A DNA stretch of 14,082 nucleotides from JAICJR01 sp036555755 (lineage in GTDB: Bacteria > Actinomycetota > Thermoleophilia > Solirubrobacterales > Thermoleophilaceae): NCBI GenBank assembly GCA_036555755.1, contig DATBKS010000210.1:1-14082 (forward strand), in the 5' to 3' direction. The notes beneath the pieces were generated by a model. The model was not told where the DNA came from and ran no database searches. It worked only from the letters and a program-made list of their open reading frames with translations. The stretch's first letter is position 1. Every line of letters starts with the position of its first letter. Both the position numbers and the translations under genes were made by a program. This document shows positions 6,182 to 12,599 of the stretch, piece after piece.

Positions 6182-7905
6182 AGCCCCGCGCTCAGTACGT
6201 GCGCTGCTGCCGGTGCGGCTGTGTCGCCGCCGGCTCCGGCTCTCACGAGCATCACGCAGACGGCGAGCTTTGGGTGCGTTGCAGGGGCGAAGCCGGTGAA
6301 CCAGGCGTCGGTCTTGCTACCCGGCGGCTCCTGATTCTCTGACGGCGGCGGCTCCTCGCCCGGCTTCGGCACCGTGCTCTCGAGCTCGGCGGTGCCGGTC
6401 TTGCCCGCCACGGTAGTGCCGGGGATCGCCGCCCGGACGCCGGTGCCGTACTGCACCACGCCGAGCATCAGCGTCCTCATCTCCTTGGCGATCTTGCGCG
6501 AGGTGACGCGCACCGGCTTGCCCGGAGGCTTGCCGGGGAGCAGGGTGGGGCGGTGGCGGATCCCGCGCGAGGCGATCGTCTGCGCCACCGAGGCGAGCTC
6601 GAGCGGGGTGGCCAGCACCTGCCCCTGGCCGATCGCGGTCGAACCGAGCGCGAGCGGCGAGCCGATCGACTCCGGTGCCGGAATCGTGCTCGGCAGCGCG
6701 CCGGAGATCGAGGGCTGCTCGTTGAATCCGTAGCGCTCGGCGGTGTGCACGAGCTTGGAGGCGCCCACCTTCACGCCGAGCGGCGCGAACACCGAGTTGC
6801 ACGACTTGGCGAAGCTCTGTGCGAAGGTGCCGCCGCAGAACTCGCCGTTGGCGTTCTGGAGGGCGACGCCGTCGATCGTCGCGTGGTCGGTGACCGGGTA
6901 CTGGGTGCCGAGGTCCGTGTCGTGGTTCTCCAAAGCCGCCGTCGCGGTGATGAGCTTGAAAGTCGAGCCCGGCGGCTGCGGGGCCGAGAACGCCACGCCC
7001 GCCAGCGCGCGGACTTCGCCGGTGCGGGCATCGAGCGCGGCCACGCCGCCGAAGCGCCCTGCCAGCGCCGACACGGCGGCCGCCTGAATGCCGAGGTCGA
7101 TCGTCGTCCGGATCGGCTGGGCTGGACGGGGCGGGGCCTGCGCCAGCACCTTGCCGCCCGCCGTGAGCTTGCCGCCCGGCTGCCCAGCGAGCTGCTCGTC
7201 GAAGGCGCGTTCGAGGCCGGACAGCCCCACCGGCGTGCCCGCGGGGAAGCCGCGGCTGAAAACGCGCTCGCGGTCGGCCTGCGTGGTGGGCTGGCCCACC
7301 GAGCCCGCGATCGACTCGGCCACGGCCCCAGCCGGGTACTCGCGCGCGTCGGCCGGGCCGCTGGCGATGGTCTTGCCGCCCACCGCCTCGATCTTCGCCC
7401 GCCGCGGCGCCACCGTGGTGCGGTCGAGCTTCTCGCCGCGCGGAACGCCGGGAAAGACGAGGTTGCTGCTCCAAGCGAGCTTGCCGTCCTTCGTGTGCAG
7501 GACGAGGTCCTGCCGCACGGTGCCGAAGATGCGCGTGCTCACGACCATGGGCACACGCACGATGCCGTTGCCCTCGTCCTTGGGATGGCCGGCCACCATG
7601 CGCACCATCGTCGATGTGTCCCGCGCGTCCTGGTAGTCGTTGACGAAGTCGGCCGGCTTGATGCGACTCTGGGCGCCGTCGGTGAGCTTCTCGTACATCG
7701 CGCCGTAGTCGCCGCGCTCCCAGGCGAGCGTGAAGGCTCGCGCCGCCTTCTCGGACTTCGACTGGCGGGTGGCGCCATAGACGAGCCCTGCCACCAGCGA
7801 GACCACCGCGGCCACTGCCACCGTCAGCGCGGCGATGCGCCGTCGCCGGACCGCCCGGCGGTGGGCCGCCCGCGTGCGCGGAGCTGTTGTTGCACCGACT
7901 CTCAT
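6178..7905 (-). CDS. Class B penicillin-binding protein (transpeptidase) with NTF2-like N-terminal domain
   Basis: A 575-residue protein that crosslinks peptidoglycan on the outer side of the membrane. It has a basic N-terminus, one membrane segment (about 24-44), an NTF2-like/MecA_N-type domain (about 52-150), a short linker or dimerisation region, and a transpeptidase domain from about 265 on. All three active-site motifs are present: S314-x-x-K317 (PGSTFK), S368-C-N370 and K502-T-G504 followed by TAE. A proline- and glutamate-rich insert (about 511-529) separates KTGT from the DAWFTGFAP strand. There is no PASTA domain. The layout matches actinobacterial PbpA/PBP2-like proteins, but I cannot say whether it serves elongation or division. 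The ATG (7903-7905) has no Shine-Dalgarno sequence. The gene is divergent from the MarP-like protease across 29 bp. Confidence 0.92.
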   Translation of the reverse strand: MRVGATTAPRTRAAHRRAVRRRRIAALTVAVAAVVSLVAGLVYGATRQSKSEKAARAFTLAWERGDYGAMYEKLTDGAQSRIKPADFVNDYQDARDTSTMVRMVAGHPKDEGNGIVRVPMVVSTRIFGTVRQDLVLHTKDGKLAWSSNLVFPGVPRGEKLDRTTVAPRRAKIEAVGGKTIASGPADAREYPAGAVAESIAGSVGQPTTQADRERVFSRGFPAGTPVGLSGLERAFDEQLAGQPGGKLTAGGKVLAQAPPRPAQPIRTTIDLGIQAAAVSALAGRFGGVAALDARTGEVRALAGVAFSAPQPPGSTFKLITATAALENHDTDLGTQYPVTDHATIDGVALQNANGEFCGGTFAQSFAKSCNSVFAPLGVKVGASKLVHTAERYGFNEQPSISGALPSTIPAPESIGSPLALGSTAIGQGQVLATPLELASVAQTIASRGIRHRPTLLPGKPPGKPVRVTSRKIAKEMRTLMLGVVQYGTGVRAAIPGTTVAGKTGTAELESTVPKPGEEPPPSENQEPPGSKTDAWFTGFAPATHPKLAVCVMLVRAGAGGDTAAPAAAHVLSAGL

Positions 7906-7934
7906 GAGACTGGGAATAACGTCTGGTACGCCTC
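7906..7934. promoter_or_regulatory. 29-bp divergent promoter core between PBP and MarP-like genes
   Basis: Both start codons lie at the ends of this stretch, so both promoters must overlap it and the opposing coding regions. TAACGT (7917-7922) fits TANNNT and ends 12 nt before the GTG at 7935. On the minus strand TATTCC, a partial match, ends 7 nt before the PBP ATG. Neither start has a Shine-Dalgarno sequence. Confidence 0.4.
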
Positions 7935-9086
7935 GTGACGACCCTCGACTGGATCATCGTGGCCTTCACACTGCTGATGGCCGTCTGGGGATACCTGCAG
8001 GGCCTCGTCGTGGGGGTCCTGTCGCTTGGCGGGTTCGTCGCGGGGGCGTTCCTCGGCTCGCGGCTCGGTCCGCTGCTCCTGTCGGGCGGCTCGGAGTCGC
8101 CCTATACACCGCTGGTGAGCCTGGTCGTGGCTGTCGTGCTCGGCGGCGTCCTGGCCGCGGCGCTCGAGACGCTCGGCTTCGGTCTGAGGCGCAAGATGGG
8201 GCCGACACTGGGGGCGGTCGACGGCGCGGCGGGCGCCGTGCTTGTGGCGTGCTTCGGCCTCGGACTCGTGTGGGTGGCTGGGGCGGTGGCCCTTCAGACA
8301 CCCGGCGCGCGTGACCTGCGTCACGACATCCAGCGCTCCACGATCCTCCAAGCACTCAACGGCGCCCTGCCGCCGAGCGGACCGCTCCTCAACGCGCTCG
8401 CGCGCTTCGACCCGCTCCCGTCCGTCAACGGCCCGCCCGCCAACGTGCCAGCACCAAATTCCCGTATCGCGCGGGATGCGCAGGTGCGGGCGGCGGGGCG
8501 CAGCGTCGTTCGCGTACTGGGTACGGCTTGCGGTCTCGGGGTACAGGGCTCAGGCTGGGTGGCGGGAGAAGGGATCGTAGTCACGAACGCACATGTCGTC
8601 GCGGGGGAGGACGACACTACGGTGCAGGTGCAGGGCACTGGTGCGCACCTACCCGCGCGCGCGATCTGGTTCGACCCACACGATGACATCGCGGTGCTGC
8701 GGGTCAACGGCGGGCTCGGTGGGGTGCCGGCACTACGTCTGAACACCGACGCCCGCTCGGGCACGTCCGGCGCGGTGCTCGGCTTCCCGCACGACGGTCC
8801 CTACGACGTCGAGCCCGCGCGAATCGGCTCGACCAACCAGGTGCTCACGCAGGACGCCTACGGCGCCGGACCGGTGCGGCGGGAGATCACCTCCTTCCGC
8901 GGGCTCGTGCGCTCGGGCAACTCCGGCGGTCCGGTGGTGGACAGCGACGGGCGCGTGCTCGCCACGGTGTTCGCCGCGAGCGTGGGCTCGCCCAGGCACA
9001 CCGGCTTTGGCGTGCCGGACTCCCTGGTGCGGGGCGCGCTCGACAAGGCGCGCGGCCCGGTGAGCACCGGCCCCTGCGCCCGCTAG
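7935..9086 (+). CDS. marP: MarP-like membrane-anchored periplasmic serine protease (CvpA fusion)
   Basis: A 383-residue protein. Residues about 1-120 form a CvpA-like module with four hydrophobic segments (roughly 5-25, 28-48, 58-80, 98-120). Residues about 185-375 are a trypsin/chymotrypsin-fold protease outside the membrane. The catalytic triad is visible: H220 in TNAHVV, D251 in DDIAVL and S330 in SGNSGGP. C199 and C381 flank the protease domain with nearly the same spacing to the active-site His and Ser as the regulatory disulfide of Mycobacterium tuberculosis MarP (Rv3671c). Known MarP preserves internal pH under acid and oxidative stress and activates a peptidoglycan hydrolase. The GTG at 7935 gives a protein starting exactly at the first membrane segment. 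The gene is divergent from a PBP gene and its stop overlaps that of the next gene by CTAG. Confidence 0.9.
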   Translation: MTTLDWIIVAFTLLMAVWGYLQGLVVGVLSLGGFVAGAFLGSRLGPLLLSGGSESPYTPLVSLVVAVVLGGVLAAALETLGFGLRRKMGPTLGAVDGAAGAVLVACFGLGLVWVAGAVALQTPGARDLRHDIQRSTILQALNGALPPSGPLLNALARFDPLPSVNGPPANVPAPNSRIARDAQVRAAGRSVVRVLGTACGLGVQGSGWVAGEGIVVTNAHVVAGEDDTTVQVQGTGAHLPARAIWFDPHDDIAVLRVNGGLGGVPALRLNTDARSGTSGAVLGFPHDGPYDVEPARIGSTNQVLTQDAYGAGPVRREITSFRGLVRSGNSGGPVVDSDGRVLATVFAASVGSPRHTGFGVPDSLVRGALDKARGPVSTGPCAR

Positions 9087-10780
9087 CGAGGAAGCAGAAC
9101 GAACTTCGTGCTGGCGGCGGCGCTCGGCCCGGTCAGCGGCTTGAACTGCTCGCGCAGCACCACCGGCAGCTTGCGCGAGCGGGCAAGGAGGCGCCTGCCC
9201 CGGGTCGAGAGCTTGAGCACGAGCGTGGCGCGGCCCCGGTGGCGCACCAGCCTCGTGCCGCGCGCGACCAGGACGCCGTGGGCACGCAGCGTGAGCGTGA
9301 TCCTTCCCGCCGCGGGCCAGCTCACGGCGACTTTCAGCTGGCGCTTCCGGGGGCCGAGCCGCCGCAGCTGCTTCGTCAGGCCGCTGAGGCGGAGAACAGG
9401 CGCCTTGATCGCCGGCTTCACCCCGCTGCCGGGCTGCGCCACGAGCCACAGCGCCGCGGCGGGCGTCGGGTCCGTGTTGCCGTACGGGTCCGTCGCTCGG
9501 ACCGACAGCGCGTGTGAGCCGAGGCTGAGGCTGCCGAGGTCGAGCGGACTCGCGCACGCGCCCCAGCCGGCGCCGTCGAGGTTGCACTGGAAGTCCGAGC
9601 CGGGCTGGGTCGAGGAGAACGACACGGTCTGGGGCCCGGGCGCGACGGTCCCCGACGGCGCCGAGGCGATCGCCGTGTCCGGCGGCGTGGTGTCAACGGC
9701 GACCGACTGGAAGGCGCCGTATGCGGGCTTGTGCGCGTAGTTCACGTCGACGAGCCCCAGGTGGAGCTCCCAGACGTCCGTGGTGTTCGACTGGTCCGAG
9801 GCGTCGTGCCAGTCGTACTCGGCGAGCCCGCGAATACCTAGCTCCTCGTGACGCGCCACGAGCTGGCTCATCAGCGACTCGAGGTTGGCCGCCTGGCCTG
9901 CAAGGTCGGTGACGAAGCGATTTGGCTTGCCCGCGCTCGCCCAGCCGAACTCCGTCGCCCAGATCGGTGTGGCGGAGTCGCCGTTCGCGTTCATGGTCGC
10001 GCGCGTCTGCTCGACCAGCTGGATGGCGCCCGCCGGGTCGTCGTCGTAGAGATGGATGGCCACGTCGTCGACGAGGCCCTTGAGGCCCGCCGCGTACATG
10101 CCGCTCACGTAGTTCGCCATCGAGACCGCCCCGGTCGAGGTGCTGTCGGGTATGCCGGCGCCGACGATCTCCGCGTTCGGATCCGCGTCGCGGATCAGCG
10201 GCACCGCGCCCTTCAGCAGGTCCACGTACTCCGCCGGGTCGGGACCGCTCGGCCAGTAGGACCGGATCGCCGGCTCGTTCCACAGCTGCCAGGCGGTGAT
10301 CGGGAGCTTCGGGACGGTCGGGTTGTTCGCCCAGAAGCTGCCGTTCGGCCCGTAGCGCTGGATCGCGGTGACCACGAAGTTGCCGAGGTCGGCGGGATCC
10401 GCCGGCGGGCAGCGGTCGAAGTCGGTGTCGCCCGGGCAGCTCGAAGCCCATTGCGGGCTGTAGAGCACGACGGGCAGGACCTCCATCCCGGCGCGCGCAG
10501 CGCTCGCCATGAACGAGTCGAGCGCCGTCCAGTCGTACTGGCCCGGGTCAGCCTCGATTTCGTGCCAGTCGAAGAGCTGGCGCAGCAGGCGCACACCGGC
10601 CGCCCGCTGGTCGGCCAGGATCGGCGCGCGAGCGTCCGAACTCTGACCGATCAGATCGGGAGACGAGACCCCGAAGAAGTCGCCCGGAATGGGCGCTGCG
10701 GCCGCATTTCCGGCCTGGGAGAGCACCAGGGCCAGCGCCAGAGCCACGATCGCCAGCCCGGTCCGCATCAGGGCGAACAT
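9083..10780 (-). CDS. Secreted clan GH-A glycoside hydrolase (GH39/cellulase-like) with Ig-like domain
   Basis: A 565-residue exported protein. Residues 1-29 are a signal peptide (MFALMRTG, hydrophobic core, then AGNAAAA). Residues about 33-355 look like a clan GH-A TIM barrel: the acid/base glutamate is E169 in the WNEP motif and the nucleophile is E277 in the ATEFGW motif. Residues about 363-447 form an Ig-like domain starting DTTPPDTAI, with C399 and C409 likely bridged, a type common in secreted actinobacterial proteins. The last ~110 residues are a strongly basic beta-type region. The substrate is not readable; a plant or microbial beta-linked glycan is likely. The ATG (10778-10780) is chosen because GGAGA (10789-10793) lies 8 nt upstream; an upstream TTG at 10793-10795 overlaps that site and is unlikely. 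Confidence 0.85.
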   Translation of the reverse strand: MFALMRTGLAIVALALALVLSQAGNAAAAPIPGDFFGVSSPDLIGQSSDARAPILADQRAAGVRLLRQLFDWHEIEADPGQYDWTALDSFMASAARAGMEVLPVVLYSPQWASSCPGDTDFDRCPPADPADLGNFVVTAIQRYGPNGSFWANNPTVPKLPITAWQLWNEPAIRSYWPSGPDPAEYVDLLKGAVPLIRDADPNAEIVGAGIPDSTSTGAVSMANYVSGMYAAGLKGLVDDVAIHLYDDDPAGAIQLVEQTRATMNANGDSATPIWATEFGWASAGKPNRFVTDLAGQAANLESLMSQLVARHEELGIRGLAEYDWHDASDQSNTTDVWELHLGLVDVNYAHKPAYGAFQSVAVDTTPPDTAIASAPSGTVAPGPQTVSFSSTQPGSDFQCNLDGAGWGACASPLDLGSLSLGSHALSVRATDPYGNTDPTPAAALWLVAQPGSGVKPAIKAPVLRLSGLTKQLRRLGPRKRQLKVAVSWPAAGRITLTLRAHGVLVARGTRLVRHRGRATLVLKLSTRGRRLLARSRKLPVVLREQFKPLTGPSAAASTKFVLLPR

Positions 10781-10788
10781 ACACCGGC

Positions 10789-10793
10789 TCTCC
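10789..10793 (-). promoter_or_regulatory. Shine-Dalgarno site (GGAGA) deciding the glycoside hydrolase start
   Basis: GGAGA on the minus strand stands 8 nt before the ATG at 10778-10780. It fixes the start at that ATG, as opposed to the overlapping TTG further upstream or the ATG nine codons downstream of that TTG. Confidence 0.65.
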
Positions 10794-10857
10794 AACGTGT
10801 ATCCAGCCTGGGCCCGGCTGCCTCAAGCCCCCGCACGGCGTGCCGATCAGACGGAGC

Positions 10858-12465
10858 ATGCAGGGTCCTCTTCGTCTGCTCCTCGCCACCGCTCTGGCCG
10901 CGGCCGTGATTCCCGCCGGAACGGCCTTCGCGCAGGCCGATTCCAACCGCACGACGTTCCTTCTCTCGCGCGCGTTTGACGGTGGCCTGCCGAACGGCGT
11001 GTCGCGCAACCCGGCGGTCTCCCACGACCAGCGCATCGCCCGCGACATCGCCTACGAGTCGGACGCCACGAACATCGTCCCGAACGACACCAACGCGCTC
11101 ACCGACGTCTTCGTGGTCCACCGCGCCGGCCCCTGGGGCCACAACGGCACGCCCTGGACCATCGGCGGCACCGACCTCGTCTCCCACGGACTCGGCGGCG
11201 CGCCCGCCAACGGCCGCTCATACCGGCCGGTCGTGGACGGCGACTCGCACCACGACCCGAGCTGCGTCGCCTTCGTCTCCGACGCCTCCAACCTGGTGCC
11301 CGGCGACACCAATGGCAAGCCCGACGCCTTCGTCTACTACCTGAACACGAAGAAGATCGTGCGCGTCTCCACCGACTCGCACGGCCGCCAGTCGAACGGC
11401 TCGATCTACGAGGTCTCGGTCGACGGTGACTGCGAGCGCGTCGCCTTCGTCTCGGACGCCACCAACCTGGCGCTGAAGAGCACCAAGGCGCTCAACTGGC
11501 GGACCGCACGCACCAACTCCTCGCCTGCCGGCACCCGCCAGGTCTACGTGAAGATTCTGCGCGCCAGGGGCCACGACGGCGGCTTCCGGGGCCTCACCTT
11601 CCTCGCCTCCGCGAGTCGCACGGGCCGCGCCGCCAACGGCAACTCCTGGCGCGTGAACTTCGCCCGCGCCGGCAAGGCCCTGGTGTTCGCCTCCGACGCC
11701 AGCAACCTCTCGCCCGCCGACCGCAACGGCGCGACCGACATCTACGAGCGCACCTTCAACCGCCACTACGTGCACATCAAGCACAAGGGCGTGCAGGTGC
11801 TCGAGTTCAAAACGATCCTCGTCTCGCAGAACGGCTCGGGCACCGTGGGCAACGGCCCCTCGACCAACCCGACCGTCTCCGACGACGGCCGCTACGTGGC
11901 CTACGAGTCCCTGGCGAGCAACCTCGCCGGCGGCGACACCAACGGCGTCTCCGACGTCTTCGAGGCCAAGGTCGGCGGCCGCCACCCGCGCCAGCTGATC
12001 GCCTCGCACTCGAAGTACAGCGGCCTCGCCGACGGCGCCTCCAACCACCCGGTGATCTCGGACGCCGGCGAGTTCGTCCTCTTCGACTCGATGGCCGACA
12101 ACCTGCGCCCGTCGGGCGACGTCGCCACCGACACGAACGGCGTCCGCGACGTGTTCCTGTGGAACCGCCCGAGCGGCAACGTCTCGCTCGAGTCGCGCAA
12201 CGCGGCCAACGGTTACCTCGCCTTCCCCTCGCAGCACCCCGCCACGAGCGCCCGCGGCAACTACGTCCCGTTCGAGTCCGCCAACCCGAGCATCGACCTG
12301 ACGATCGCTCGTGCCTCGCAGGCTGCCGATGCCGCCTCGGAGGTCCCGGCGCTGATCGATCCTGACGTGATCGCGCCCACCGTGCCGACCGTCGAAGTGC
12401 CCGGCCTGGCAGGCCCGGATCCCGCGTTGGCGCAGGTCTACGTCAGGTATCTGGGGCCCCAGTAA
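10858..12465 (+). CDS. Secreted TolB-like beta-propeller protein
   Basis: A 535-residue protein with a signal peptide (MQGPLRLLL to about AFAQA, 25-27). The rest holds six related segments of the form [DL]-A-[ST]-N-[IL]-x(3-4)-D-T-N-x(3)-D-[VAI]-[FY], beginning near nt 11062, 11281, 11455, 11695, 11911 and 12091. Each is preceded by an S-x-D-G/DxxxxVAFxS-like strand, so a six-bladed propeller related to the TolB/WD40-like (PD40) repeats is expected. The DTNG loops resemble calcium-binding turns; the third segment has lost the DTN loop. No enzyme motif is seen, so binding of a partner or glycan outside the cell is the best guess. An in-frame GTG at 10840 would add MPIRRS; I prefer the ATG, although its GGAG is only 1 nt away. 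The gene is divergent from the glycoside hydrolase, 77 bp apart. Confidence 0.8.
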   Translation: MQGPLRLLLATALAAAVIPAGTAFAQADSNRTTFLLSRAFDGGLPNGVSRNPAVSHDQRIARDIAYESDATNIVPNDTNALTDVFVVHRAGPWGHNGTPWTIGGTDLVSHGLGGAPANGRSYRPVVDGDSHHDPSCVAFVSDASNLVPGDTNGKPDAFVYYLNTKKIVRVSTDSHGRQSNGSIYEVSVDGDCERVAFVSDATNLALKSTKALNWRTARTNSSPAGTRQVYVKILRARGHDGGFRGLTFLASASRTGRAANGNSWRVNFARAGKALVFASDASNLSPADRNGATDIYERTFNRHYVHIKHKGVQVLEFKTILVSQNGSGTVGNGPSTNPTVSDDGRYVAYESLASNLAGGDTNGVSDVFEAKVGGRHPRQLIASHSKYSGLADGASNHPVISDAGEFVLFDSMADNLRPSGDVATDTNGVRDVFLWNRPSGNVSLESRNAANGYLAFPSQHPATSARGNYVPFESANPSIDLTIARASQAADAASEVPALIDPDVIAPTVPTVEVPGLAGPDPALAQVYVRYLGPQ

Positions 12466-12472
12466 GGGCCAG

Positions 12473-12541
12473 TTGGCGGTTGGCAGTTGGCAGTTGGCAT
12501 TCGTGCGCCAGCCCTGCCAACTGCCTACTGCCTACTGCCAA
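12473..12541. repeat. Fold-back heptamer repeat (4 direct + 4 inverted units), large imperfect hairpin
   Basis: Four direct units (TTGGCGG, TTGGCAG, TTGGCAG, TTGGCAT; 12473-12500) are followed after a 13-nt loop by four inverted units (CTGCCAA, CTGCCTA, CTGCCTA, CTGCCAA; 12514-12541). Folded back, they give a stem of about 28 bp with a few mismatches, each from the TTGG/TAGG variation or a single end change. The hairpin begins 8 nt after the propeller gene stop and ends 58 nt before the topB-like start. In RNA it could act as a terminator or 3'-end protector. The same units form the direct array at 3583-3610. Confidence 0.85.
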
Positions 12542-12581
12542 CTCGCCGAAGGTGGAGTAGACGGTTGTCGGCCGCTGGCTC

Positions 12582-12587
12582 TATGTT
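12582..12587 (+). promoter_or_regulatory. Candidate -10 box (TATGTT) for the topoisomerase gene
   Basis: TATGTT fits TANNNT and ends 12 nt before the ATG at 12600. TTGTCG (12565-12570) resembles a -35 but the 11-bp spacer is too short. No Shine-Dalgarno sequence precedes the ATG, so this would give a very short leader. Confidence 0.35.
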
Positions 12588-12599
12588 CTTGGGCCGCTT

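Noticed and set aside
6553..7938. A 461-codon open frame on the plus strand opposite the PBP gene
   Set aside because: Arginine/alanine-rich shadow of a PBP with three intact active-site motifs.
10781..10795. TTG start for the glycoside hydrolase
   Set aside because: It overlaps the Shine-Dalgarno site of the ATG at 10780 and would only lengthen the signal peptide.
11062..12160. The repeated DTN segments as a DNA-level tandem repeat
   Set aside because: Similarity is at protein level between propeller blades, with divergent spacing and DNA sequence; it is domain repetition within one gene.
12451..12462. Perfect 12-bp palindrome CTGGGGCCCCAG at the end of the propeller gene
   Set aside because: It has no loop, lies in coding sequence, and GC palindromes of this length are not rare in such DNA.
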